DNA of 30,998 nt, taken from positions 1 to 30,998 of the forward strand of contig CAZLBC010000053.1 of the NCBI GenBank assembly GCA_964557575.1, read 5' to 3'. The notes under the pieces were generated by a model, which saw nothing but the letters and a program-made list of their open reading frames with translations, searched no databases and was not told the origin of the DNA. The stretch comes from CAZLBC01 sp964557575 (GTDB taxonomy: Bacteria; Planctomycetota; Phycisphaerae; SM23-33). The translations under genes and the position numbers were made by a program. Positions 6,944 to 15,034 of the stretch are shown piece after piece (position 1 is the first letter of the stretch; each line of letters starts with the position of its first letter).

Positions 6944-8491
6944 CTACGGCCATACCGCCTTGTCCCGGTCCCACCGCTGAGCCAGTTTTTCGAGGCGGCG
7001 CACCGTGGCGGCGTGTCGGGGGTCGCTGTAGAGGTTCGTCTGTTCCCACGGGTCGTTCTTGAGGTCGTAGAGGGCCCCGTCCTTCTCCGTGACCCGCCGG
7101 TCCATGAAAAAGACGAGCTTCCACTGTTTGGTGCGGACCATCACGCGGCGGCCGGTGCCCTGCCGCAGTTCCGGGTACATGCTCATGCTGTGGTCGATCT
7201 CCGAGAAGACCGCCGGGCGCCATTTCTTTACCTGCCCCGTCATCAGGGGGACCAGGCTGCGCCCGTGTATGTCCTGCGGAACGGGCAGCCCGGAGAGGTC
7301 CATGAGCGTGGGCAGGAAGTCGATCATCTCCACCAGTTCACCGACGGTCTTTCCGCGGGGGAGGGCCTTCGGATAGCGGAAGATCAGGGGAACGCGGATG
7401 TTCTGGTCGTAGAAGACCCGTTTTTTCCACAGCCCGTGCTCGCCGAGCTGGAACCCCTGGTCGGCATTGAACGCGATGACGGTATTCTCGAGTTTCCCGC
7501 TCTTTTTGAGGGCGTCGATAACGCGGCCCACCTGGACGTCGACCAGGGAGACCATGCCGTAGTAACTGCCCCGGGCCAGATCAATTTCCTCCCGGTCGAG
7601 ATGGGGCGCCCCGCCGTAGACATGAAGCGGTTTCCGCTCGAACCGCGGCTTGGCGGCCAGCTCCTTCTCGTCGGGAAGCGGCAGGTCGATCGTCGCCGGA
7701 TCGATGAAATACTCTTTCGGCACCCAGCAGGCCACGTGGGGGGCGTGAAACGAGACCCGCAGAAAAAACGGCTCGTCTTTGCCGGCCAGCTTCTCGACTT
7801 CGGCGACCGCCTTGTCCCCGAGCCGCCAGGTGCCGGTGTCCTCGGGCTTGACCGGGAGGACGCCGCCGATCTGCCAGCGGTGGGTCTTGGTGAATACGCG
7901 TTTGGCGTCCAGTATCTTTTTCGCGTCGGGCCCGGTCCCGAATGTTTTCTTGAAATACCCCGTGGGCTTCCCGCAGACGTTCAGGAGCCGGGGTGCGTCG
8001 CCGCGGCGATCCCAGCAGCGGCCGAACCCGTGGATTTTGCCCACGTTCGCCGGTTTCATCCCGGCCGTCGTCCAGGCATCCAGGAGCGTGGGCGCCCGGT
8101 CGATCTGCTTCATCTCTTCCCGGTCGATGTAGGGGCCCGGTTTCTGCGGCGGTTTGCCCATGGCGACCGGGCCGACCTCGTGGGCGTAGCGGCCGGTCTT
8201 CATGCTCCGGCGGGAGGGGACGCAGACCGGGTTCTGCACGTAGGCCTCCGTGAAGACGACGCCCTCACGCGCGATGCGGTCGATATTCGGGGTCTTCGCC
8301 CAGGGCCGGCCGTAGCAGCCGAGCGTGTCCGCCCGCCCGTCGTCGAGCATGAACCAGAGGATATTGGGGCGGTCGCGCGTATCCGCTGCGGTGCCGGTTG
8401 CAGCCGGTGTTCCCGCGGAGGGGGCACAGGCGAGCAGGCCGGTCCCGAGCACGCCGTTTCCGCAATCGCGCAGGAATCTCCTTCTGTTCAT
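6944..8491 (-). CDS. Tat-exported lipoprotein sulfatase
   Basis: A 515-aa formylglycine sulfatase. The N-terminus MNRRRFLRDC carries a twin-arginine motif followed by a lipobox LLAC (C22), so it is probably a Tat-exported lipoprotein. WFMLDDGRAD gives the metal-binding Asp pair at 50-51. The modification motif is canonical, C90-V-P-S-R94, followed by RSMKTGRYAHEVG. FNADQGFQLGEHGLW and the C-terminal LYDLKNDPWEQTNL are standard in iduronate-2-sulfatase/heparan-type sulfatases. Start 8491 follows AGGAAAGG. It is the last gene of the minus-strand block, 61 bp after the small lipoprotein gene. The substrate cannot be read from the sequence; the association with ThuA-like and Gfo/Idh proteins suggests a sulfated glycan. 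Confidence 0.94.
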   Translation of the reverse strand: MNRRRFLRDCGNGVLGTGLLACAPSAGTPAATGTAADTRDRPNILWFMLDDGRADTLGCYGRPWAKTPNIDRIAREGVVFTEAYVQNPVCVPSRRSMKTGRYAHEVGPVAMGKPPQKPGPYIDREEMKQIDRAPTLLDAWTTAGMKPANVGKIHGFGRCWDRRGDAPRLLNVCGKPTGYFKKTFGTGPDAKKILDAKRVFTKTHRWQIGGVLPVKPEDTGTWRLGDKAVAEVEKLAGKDEPFFLRVSFHAPHVACWVPKEYFIDPATIDLPLPDEKELAAKPRFERKPLHVYGGAPHLDREEIDLARGSYYGMVSLVDVQVGRVIDALKKSGKLENTVIAFNADQGFQLGEHGLWKKRVFYDQNIRVPLIFRYPKALPRGKTVGELVEMIDFLPTLMDLSGLPVPQDIHGRSLVPLMTGQVKKWRPAVFSEIDHSMSMYPELRQGTGRRVMVRTKQWKLVFFMDRRVTEKDGALYDLKNDPWEQTNLYSDPRHAATVRRLEKLAQRWDRDKAVWP

Positions 8492-8552
8492 GTCGTGGCC
8501 TTTCCTCGTATGGTGTTACGCCAGCAGGACGCGTGTAACATTTCGACGCCGG

Positions 8553-9101
8553 CTATTCCTTCTTTTTCAGGGCGCCCTCGGGATAGTTCTTGAGTATCCA
8601 CTTGACGACACCCTTCGCGAGGCCCTCGGTTTTCTTCTCGACGCCCTTGTTGACGCTCTCGGTCGAGCGGCCGATACAGTAGGCCCTGCCGATCCGCCGG
8701 TTGGACGATCGTTCGACCAGGAACACCTCGGCGACCACCTCCTCGAACGGGCCGAACACGTGCCCGGTCATCCCCGCCTGCTCGTAGTACACGACGCGCA
8801 CGAGGACATCGAGCACGTTTCCGCTGCCGCGGGTCGGCACTCCCTCTTCCGCGAGCTGCGCGTTCAGGATGCCGGGGAAGGTACGCATCAGTTGACGGGG
8901 GACCTTGCCGCCGAAATCATCTTTCATCGTGCCCGGCACGATCCCGTCGTAGTTCTGCAGCGGTGTCGTGGGTGCTTCCATCTGTGCGTAGACGCCCTTT
9001 GCCCCGAGCGCAAGCCCGGCGCCCTCCTTGATGGCCCGGCTCAGGCAGCCGCCGGATGTCATGATTCCTGTAACCAGCAGTCCCAGAATAACCTTTTTCA
9101 T
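8553..9101 (-). CDS. Uncharacterised small lipoprotein
   Basis: A 182-aa protein. The start at 9101 is chosen over an in-frame upstream extension because MKKVILGLLVTGIMTSGGC is a typical lipoprotein signal with the modified cysteine at C19, and because AAGG lies at a suitable distance upstream. The mature part has a mixed alpha/beta look, with GNVLDVLVRVVYYEQAG and FGPFEEVVAEVFLVERSS as candidate beta-strands and a C-terminal amphipathic helix ending in a lysine-rich tail. No catalytic motif is visible. The strand pattern and the G-rich start are reminiscent of uncharacterised envelope lipoproteins (DUF4410-like), which is only a guess. It lies 129 bp after the ThuA-like gene and 61 bp before the sulfatase gene on the same strand. 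Confidence 0.8.
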   Translation of the reverse strand: MKKVILGLLVTGIMTSGGCLSRAIKEGAGLALGAKGVYAQMEAPTTPLQNYDGIVPGTMKDDFGGKVPRQLMRTFPGILNAQLAEEGVPTRGSGNVLDVLVRVVYYEQAGMTGHVFGPFEEVVAEVFLVERSSNRRIGRAYCIGRSTESVNKGVEKKTEGLAKGVVKWILKNYPEGALKKKE

Positions 9102-9230
9102 AGTGAGTACCTTAAAAAAAACAGTAAACGAGCCAGCAACTCCGGCGGCGGGCACCGCGCGCCACCGCACGGTTATTGTAGCTGCGGCGGGGACGCGAAG
9201 CAAGACGGTAGACCGCGCGGCGCATTCGTA

Positions 9231-10232
9231 TCAGTCCATCGCGTGATCGGCGGGCCGCAGGCCCTTTTTGAACGTGCCGAACCCGAAGGGCAGGGGGGCG
9301 TAGTCCCCGACGATGCCGACGGCCGCCCGGCGCGGAATTGTGCCTTCCATGCCCGTGCACCAGTAGACGGCGTTGACCAGCAGCCGCCGGAATCCCGCGC
9401 TCAGGAGGTCCTCGGCGGCCCCCATCGTGGTCGTGAAGACGCGGCCGGTCTTTCCCCCTTCCAGCTTGTAGGTCTTTGTCCAGGCCACGGGCATCATCGG
9501 ATCGTTTTTGTTGCCCGCGACCGGCTTGTCCGACGGTTTCATCCCCGCCAGCACCTGCCCGAGCACCAGGGGGCGGCTGTCGCCGGGAAGGGGAAGGCGA
9601 ACGGTGTAGACATCGGTCGGCCCCCAGATAGCGGTGCAGCCGCGAACGACGGGGTGGTCTTCCGCCCCCGGGGCGATCACGCCGCGGGTGCTCTGTGCGC
9701 CGTGTTTTCCGTGGTGGCTGATCCAGGTTTCCCCCAGTACCTTTCGTCCGAAACCGCCGTCCCACGCGGCACTGCGGAAATCGTACCGGGCGTACTTCTT
9801 TTCTTTCCCGATGTTGAACGCGTGCGTGGCCGTCCGCATCCCGATGACGGGGCGGCCGGATACGAGGTAGTCGTCGATGTGTTTCATCTGCCCGTCGGGC
9901 AGGTCCCGGAAGCGGACGGCGATGATCATCAGGTCCGCCCCGCGGAGGACGGCCAGTCCCGGGATGTTGTCGCGGACGGTGGGATTGATCTGGCCGGTCT
10001 TCGGGTCCACCGCGAACAGGACGGTGCACCGGAACCCGTGGCGGGTGGCGAGGATTTTTCCCAGTTGCGGCAGTGCCTGCTCGCTGCGGTACTCCTCGTC
10101 GCCCGATACCAGGACGACGTGCTTTCCTTCACCGGGACCGCTGCCGCCCTCGTAGACCACCCGGAAATCGGCGGCCCGCGCGGAAAAACCGGCGAGAAGG
10201 ACGGCCGCCGCCGTCGTCGTTGTCCGTCTCAC
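9231..10232 (-). CDS. Secreted ThuA-like domain protein
   Basis: A 333-aa protein with a GTG start at 10232 preceded by AAAGGAG about ten bases away, and a Sec signal peptide (RRTTTTAAAVLLAGFSARAA). The mature part matches the ThuA-like fold (a class I glutamine-amidotransferase-like flavodoxin-type fold): KHVVLVSGDEEYRSEQALPQ near the start, ADLMIIAVRFRDLPDGQMKHIDDYL, GRPVIGMRTATHAF, and a C-terminal block GRVFTTTMGAAEDLLSAGFRRLLVNAVYW. ThuA proteins are linked genetically to trehalose or other sugar use together with Gfo/Idh oxidoreductases (ThuB); the exact reaction in this secreted branch is unknown. The gene follows the methyltransferase/propeller gene by 37 bp and probably shares its transcript. 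Confidence 0.85.
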   Translation of the reverse strand: MRRTTTTAAAVLLAGFSARAADFRVVYEGGSGPGEGKHVVLVSGDEEYRSEQALPQLGKILATRHGFRCTVLFAVDPKTGQINPTVRDNIPGLAVLRGADLMIIAVRFRDLPDGQMKHIDDYLVSGRPVIGMRTATHAFNIGKEKKYARYDFRSAAWDGGFGRKVLGETWISHHGKHGAQSTRGVIAPGAEDHPVVRGCTAIWGPTDVYTVRLPLPGDSRPLVLGQVLAGMKPSDKPVAGNKNDPMMPVAWTKTYKLEGGKTGRVFTTTMGAAEDLLSAGFRRLLVNAVYWCTGMEGTIPRRAAVGIVGDYAPLPFGFGTFKKGLRPADHAMD

Positions 10233-10269
10233 GTCTTCACGGCTCCTTTCCGTCCGCGAAACCGGCCTG

Positions 10270-13200
10270 TTATTCCCCGCCCAGGCACACCAGCCCGCCG
10301 TCGGTGCCGGCGATCAGCAGGTGTCCGCCGGCGGCGATCATCCCGTCGAACACGGGCGGTTTTTCCAGGGAATACTCGGCCCGCCGTTTTCCGCTGTCGG
10401 CGGCGTAGGCGCGAAGCAGCGCTCCCTTCCGGCCCGCGAAGGAGGCCATCGGATCCTTCGGGTCCACCGTGTCGGGGGGACCGGCCGCAAAGAGCGTGTC
10501 GCCGGCGAGGGTCAGCGCCCTGATCCGCACGTTCACCCAGTGCGACCAGGCCGGCGGTGTGCTGCGGGAAAATCCCATACCCTTGTCGCGGCCCCAGTCC
10601 TTTTCGTCGAGGACCGGCTCGCTGTCGTTGTCGTCGGCGAAGAGCAGGTAGCCCTCCCGGCCGGGCGTGAACATGGGGCTGAGGACCACCCGCTCCGGGT
10701 AGGCCTGGACGCCGTACGTCCGTTTCGGGCCGATGACCAGTATCTGGCCCGCCTTGGCGGCGACGTTGGCCATGTAGAATCCCGGCCAGGTTTCGCCGTG
10801 CATCCAGAAGTTGCGGTTGAAATAGGTGTCGTCGAGAAAACCGCTGTTCGACATCAGGTGCCTGCCGGTCTGCCGGGCCCCCATGTGTCCCCGCCGGTAC
10901 CAGCGTTTTGCCAGTTGCGGGTACTTTTTGACCGTGTCCCCGTGGACGAACGGGTAGTCCGGGTTCTTCTCACGGGGCGCGCCGCTGACGATGGGGCCGT
11001 AGGCGTTTGTCCCGCCGCGATCTTCCTTGAAGCGGTCGGGGCCGGGACGGTACGCGGTGTCCACCGGTTGCAGGGACGGCGTGAACTTCATCTGCCCGAG
11101 GTAGATGAAGCCGCCCTCGGCGACCAGCAGGTCGGACCGGGCCCCCTCGATATGAAAGGCGGGCAGGAAGGGCTTGCCCGCGGCGTCCGTCCGCGTCCGC
11201 GACCAGGTATCGGCCCGCGCGGCGCAGACGATCGCGCCGGTCGCGGGATTCAGCCCGTAGATGAAGATGCCGCCGTCCAGGAAAGTAGAGCGGCCGGCGG
11301 TCAGGTAGATTGTTTCGTCCCGGAGCAGCAGGCTGCCGTGGACCCGCCAGGCCGACTCAACCCGGTCCCGGCAGACGATCATCCGGGCTGCCGGGGCGGC
11401 GTCGAACCGCCAGGCGAGCACGCCGTCGGCGGCGCGCAGGCAGTACGCCCGCCCGTCCGCACAGCCGAACAGGACCAGCCCCTCGTGCAGCGTCGGCGGG
11501 GAATCGATACGCCCGCCCGCCGTGTAGTGCCAGCGCTGTGTGCCGGTTTCGATATCGAAGGCGTAGAGCGTGTGGCCGTCGACGGCGGCGACGTAGACCG
11601 TTCCGCCGGCCGCCACGGGCGGCGTGAGCCGCCCGCCAATCGATGTTTTCCAGCGGGTCTTCAGATTCCCCCCCACGGCAGCGGGGGTGGCCCCGCTGCG
11701 CCGGTGGTCCCGGCGGTACATCGGCCAGTCGCCTTCCTGCGGGGCCGCCGGGGCGTCGACCGCTCCCCACGCGGGACCCTTTTCCAGGCGGTCGCCGGCC
11801 GTCTTCGCCGGCGGGGGAATCCGCGCCATCTCCTCGTCCGCGGCCGTGTCGTAGGCGTTCAGGCCCTTCATCATAACTCCCCCGTAGCAGAAGCAGGGGT
11901 GGGGCGGTACGTAGAGCATGCCGTTGGCCGGCATGACGCCGTAGCGGCAGGGGCCGCGGGTCCAGTCGTTCTGGGCGTGGGGGTCGCCGGCGATGCCGAT
12001 AAACTCGACGCCCCGGAACTGCGAGATGATATACCGTGAGGTCGCCTTGGCCCGGTAGCACCGCAGGTGGTGTCCCCGGCTCTGGACGCTTTTCGGGTCC
12101 GCCTTTTTGCCGAGCTTCCCGGTCGCCAGATCGAATCCGGCGACGCCGCCGCCCGCGGCCCGCCAGGCGAGATCGCCGATGACGAACAGGTCCGATCCCC
12201 GCAGCGAACCGCCCCGTGCCTTCGCCGACCAGGCCTTTGTGCCCGTCGCCAGGTCCAGGGCGTCGATGCCACCCCCGCCGCCGATGAGCACCCTGTCCCG
12301 GGCGATCATGATCGTCGGGCCGTTGCTCCAGCGGTAATTCTTTACCCGGGGAACCGTCGCCGACCAGGCCGTGTTACCGGTGCGTGTCTCCAGGCAGACG
12401 AACCGGTTGCGATTGTGGTACACCAGTTTACCGCCGGCCGCGGCCATCGACATCGGCAGGTAGCGCTGCTCTTCGTGTTTCCAGACGATCCCGCCGGTCT
12501 TCGGGTCGGCGGCAACGATCCCGCTGAAGCCCTTCCCCGCGGCGGCTCGCACGCGGATGAAGAGCCGGCCGCCGGCGTGCACGATCTCGTCGGTGCCCGC
12601 CGTGCCCGCGACCGTCCGCAGGGGTGCGCCGGTCGCGGCGTCCAAAACCGCGACCGGTCCGCGAAAACCGTCGGTGAAAAAGAGCCGGTCGTCCGCCGCG
12701 ACCAGCGCCCGCTGGACGACGGGCGAGGTCGACCGAAGGGCCTTCCCGCCGAATTTCGCGGACGTCCAGCCGTCCAGTTTCCGCTTCCACAGGAGCACGC
12801 CGCTGAAGGCGTCGCGGGCGAAGAGGGCCCACCGCTCGGGAAGCCGGGGATCCGTTATACCCGAAACGCCCTCGTCGAAGATGTAAAAGACCCGCCCGCC
12901 GCCGGAGACCATGACCGCGAAGCTCGAGAGGAACTCGTGGCTGCGGCACCAGGCGGGGCCCGCCTTCCAGTGCATCCGGCGGGCCGGGCCGACGACGGTG
13001 TCGGCCGCCGTGGGGTTGTTGTCCGGGCCGTGGAGGTAGTGCGTCCAGTCGTCGATCGCCGCCGGCCGGGGCTTGGCCTTTTTTTTCCACGTCCCGCCGC
13101 CGCGGTTGAAAAGGGCCGCGCCGCCGGGGCGGACGACGCGCATGATTTCCGCCGCGGGGATATCGTAGCGGTTCTCGACGACCGCCAGCGCGGCGAGGTT

Positions 13201-13515
13201 GTCGACGTAGGGCAGCGTTTTCCCGTCGGTGCGGCGGGCCGAGACCGCGCCGAGGATGCCGTTCTCGTGGAACAGTTCCCGCGCCTTCGTCACCGCCGCC
13301 GGGTCGCGGTCGAGCCCCTCGACGAGAAAAGCGTCCCCGGTCCGCAGGGCGGCGGTCAGGGCGCCGTCCCCGCAGCCGACGTGTATCACCAGCCCGCCGG
13401 TCGCGCCGGCGGCCGCGATCATCTCCTGTGCCGTATCGCCGGGAGCCGCCGCCGCGGCGGTGACCGGCGCGAGTGTCAGTATGAGTACCGAATACAGCGA
13501 GTTGCGCGTGTTCAT
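10270..13515 (-). CDS. Secreted methyltransferase-like domain fused to PQQ/BamB-like beta-propeller
   Basis: A 1081-aa protein, start 13515 chosen for the GGAAGGA ribosome-binding site and the Sec signal MNTRNSLYSVLILTLAPVTA. Residues about 30-140 look like a class I SAM methyltransferase: motif I VIHVGCGDG at 43-51, an acidic strand end VEGLDRD, and VVRPGGAAL at 127-135. The motif I glycines are intact here, unlike in the paralogue at 1861-5040. From about 150 on, propeller-blade motifs recur (DAATGAPLRTV, DPKTGGIVWKHE, ETRTGNTAWSA, DLATGTKAWSA, DIETGTQRWHYTAGG, AADGVLAWRF). Both copies share the linker AAIDDW. The gene lies 29 bp after a Gfo/Idh gene and 37 bp before the ThuA-like gene. Function unknown; a sugar-processing or scaffold role is inferred from context only. 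Confidence 0.88.
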   Translation of the reverse strand: MNTRNSLYSVLILTLAPVTAAAAAPGDTAQEMIAAAGATGGLVIHVGCGDGALTAALRTGDAFLVEGLDRDPAAVTKARELFHENGILGAVSARRTDGKTLPYVDNLAALAVVENRYDIPAAEIMRVVRPGGAALFNRGGGTWKKKAKPRPAAIDDWTHYLHGPDNNPTAADTVVGPARRMHWKAGPAWCRSHEFLSSFAVMVSGGGRVFYIFDEGVSGITDPRLPERWALFARDAFSGVLLWKRKLDGWTSAKFGGKALRSTSPVVQRALVAADDRLFFTDGFRGPVAVLDAATGAPLRTVAGTAGTDEIVHAGGRLFIRVRAAAGKGFSGIVAADPKTGGIVWKHEEQRYLPMSMAAAGGKLVYHNRNRFVCLETRTGNTAWSATVPRVKNYRWSNGPTIMIARDRVLIGGGGGIDALDLATGTKAWSAKARGGSLRGSDLFVIGDLAWRAAGGGVAGFDLATGKLGKKADPKSVQSRGHHLRCYRAKATSRYIISQFRGVEFIGIAGDPHAQNDWTRGPCRYGVMPANGMLYVPPHPCFCYGGVMMKGLNAYDTAADEEMARIPPPAKTAGDRLEKGPAWGAVDAPAAPQEGDWPMYRRDHRRSGATPAAVGGNLKTRWKTSIGGRLTPPVAAGGTVYVAAVDGHTLYAFDIETGTQRWHYTAGGRIDSPPTLHEGLVLFGCADGRAYCLRAADGVLAWRFDAAPAARMIVCRDRVESAWRVHGSLLLRDETIYLTAGRSTFLDGGIFIYGLNPATGAIVCAARADTWSRTRTDAAGKPFLPAFHIEGARSDLLVAEGGFIYLGQMKFTPSLQPVDTAYRPGPDRFKEDRGGTNAYGPIVSGAPREKNPDYPFVHGDTVKKYPQLAKRWYRRGHMGARQTGRHLMSNSGFLDDTYFNRNFWMHGETWPGFYMANVAAKAGQILVIGPKRTYGVQAYPERVVLSPMFTPGREGYLLFADDNDSEPVLDEKDWGRDKGMGFSRSTPPAWSHWVNVRIRALTLAGDTLFAAGPPDTVDPKDPMASFAGRKGALLRAYAADSGKRRAEYSLEKPPVFDGMIAAGGHLLIAGTDGGLVCLGGE

Positions 13516-13544
13516 GCCGTGTTCCTTCCCGGTTCGATTGTCAG

Positions 13545-14882
13545 TTACAGCGTCCATCCCGCGCGGTATTCCCGGCGGATGAATCGGTTGGCCGCCGGGA
13601 GGTTCGTGACTTTCATCTTCTCGCCGTCCCAGCGGAGCCGCATCTTCGCGATGTCGTTTCTCAGTTCCCGCCGCAGGGCGATGTTGCCCAGCAGGACGGC
13701 CTCGGCGAGCGGGCCGGCCCAGTCGAAGTTCGAGCCGGCCGGCGTGCCGCCCCGGCACGCGTCGAGCCATTCCCGGTGGTGGCCGGGAGACCGGGGGATG
13801 GTCTTCGGCGGGGGATCGAATGCCCTGCGGCGCTTTTCGGGGATGATCATCGCGCCGAGCATCATGCCCTCGTCGCCGACGTAGAGGGTCCCGTTGGCCC
13901 CGAAGTTCCGCCCGTCCGGAAGTTCGGTCGGCCGGGGGGGTTTCATCCCGCCGTCGTACCAGGTCAGCGTCACCGGCGGCAGTTCGCCGCGTGCCGGAAA
14001 CCAGTACCGGACGATCGAGGACAGCGGGTAGGTCTCTTCGTTGACCAGCGAGGACGTCGCCCAGACGCTCTCGGGGCGGCCGAGTTTCAGGGCCCTGAAG
14101 ACCGGGTCCAGGGCGTGGCAGCCGATGTCGCCGAGGGCCCCGGTGCCGAAGTCCCACCAGCCCCGCCACGTGAACGGCAGGTACGCGGGGTGGTAGGGCC
14201 GCTGCGGGGCGGGGCCGAGCCAGAGGTCCCAGTCGAGGCCCGCCGGGACGGGCGGCGTCGCGGCGGGGCGCTTGACGCCCTGCGGCCAGTAGGTGTCCAG
14301 CAGTCCCCGCATCGGCCGGTCGGTCCAGACGTGGACTTCACGGACCGTCCCGATCGCCCCGCCCTGTATGTACTCGCAGATCCGCCGCGTCCGTTCCGAG
14401 GCCTGGCCCTGGTTGCCCATCTGCGTGGCCACCCCGTGTTTCCGGGCGGCTTCGGCCACCCGCCGCGCCTCCCGGACCGAGTGGGTCAGGGGCTTCTCGC
14501 AGTAGACGTGCTTGCCGGCTTTGATCGCCGCCATGGCGGCCGGGGCGTGCACGTGGTCGGGAGTCGCCACGACGACCGCGTCGATGCGGTCCGCCTCCTT
14601 CTCGAGCATCTTCCGGAAGTCTTTGTAACGGGCGGCCTTCGGGTACCGCTTGAAGGTGCCCGACGCCCGGCGCTCGTCGACGTCGCAGAGGGCGACGATG
14701 TGTTCCGACGAGACCGCCTTCAGGTCGGCCGCCCCCTGCCCGCCGACGCCGATACCGGCGATGTTCAGTGTTTCGCTGGGCGGTTTTTTCGTTCCGCCGC
14801 CGAGGACGCTGGCGGGAACGATAGTGGCGGCGGTGATGCCGGCGGTGGCGGTGGCGAACCTGCGTCGCGGAAACGTCTTCAT
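13545..14882 (-). CDS. Tat-exported Gfo/Idh/MocA family oxidoreductase
   Basis: A 445-aa NAD(P)-dependent sugar oxidoreductase-like protein. MKTFPRRRFATATAGITAAT is a twin-arginine signal. The Rossmann motif is NIAGIGVGGQG at about 40-50, ALCDVDERR follows, and VVVATPDHVHAP precedes the family catalytic motif YCEKPLTH with K130. The C-terminal domain has the WDLWLGPAPQRPYHPAY and WRGWWDFGTGALGDIGCHALD blocks common in exported planctomycete members. Such exported enzymes must carry a folded-in cofactor, as known for Zymomonas glucose-fructose oxidoreductase. The start at 14882 follows AAAGGAA. It is the first gene of the minus-strand block and has a promoter-like sequence at 14949-14978. The substrate is unknown. 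Confidence 0.93.
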   Translation of the reverse strand: MKTFPRRRFATATAGITAATIVPASVLGGGTKKPPSETLNIAGIGVGGQGAADLKAVSSEHIVALCDVDERRASGTFKRYPKAARYKDFRKMLEKEADRIDAVVVATPDHVHAPAAMAAIKAGKHVYCEKPLTHSVREARRVAEAARKHGVATQMGNQGQASERTRRICEYIQGGAIGTVREVHVWTDRPMRGLLDTYWPQGVKRPAATPPVPAGLDWDLWLGPAPQRPYHPAYLPFTWRGWWDFGTGALGDIGCHALDPVFRALKLGRPESVWATSSLVNEETYPLSSIVRYWFPARGELPPVTLTWYDGGMKPPRPTELPDGRNFGANGTLYVGDEGMMLGAMIIPEKRRRAFDPPPKTIPRSPGHHREWLDACRGGTPAGSNFDWAGPLAEAVLLGNIALRRELRNDIAKMRLRWDGEKMKVTNLPAANRFIRREYRAGWTL

Positions 14883-14948
14883 GGTCGATTCCTTTACGAG
14901 AGTCGATCAGGTGCAGATCGGTGTCGGTGATACCGCTTCAGTGACTGC

Positions 14949-14978
14949 ACTATATATACTATTATTGTCCTGAAACAA
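14949..14978 (-). promoter_or_regulatory. Sigma70-like promoter of the Gfo/Idh-propeller-ThuA block
   Basis: Read on the minus strand, TTGTTT (14978-14973) is followed after 16 bases by TATATA (14956-14951), or after 18 bases by TATAGT (14954-14949). The stretch is conspicuously AT-rich in GC-rich surroundings and lies about 70 bp upstream of the start at 14882, leaving a leader of about 60 bases. Confidence 0.45.
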
Positions 14979-15034
14979 CGCGGGTAAACCCTCATTTCCG
15001 GGTCCTGCCGACGATCGGGCGCGGGGTTTTCGCC

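Noticed and set aside
6878..10523. Two long plus-strand frames (6878-8593 and 8325-10523)
   Set aside because: They run opposite sulfatase, lipoprotein and ThuA-like genes with signals and motifs; the plus-strand products are low-complexity shadows.
10321..13884. Plus-strand frames of 572 and 605 codons opposite the propeller gene
   Set aside because: No domain motif, and the minus-strand frame has signal peptide, methyltransferase motif and propeller repeats.
14161..14180. Other CACGTG occurrences (for example near 483, 7736, 14166 and 21595) as further parS sites
   Set aside because: They lie inside coding sequence and match the parS consensus only in the central 6-9 bases.
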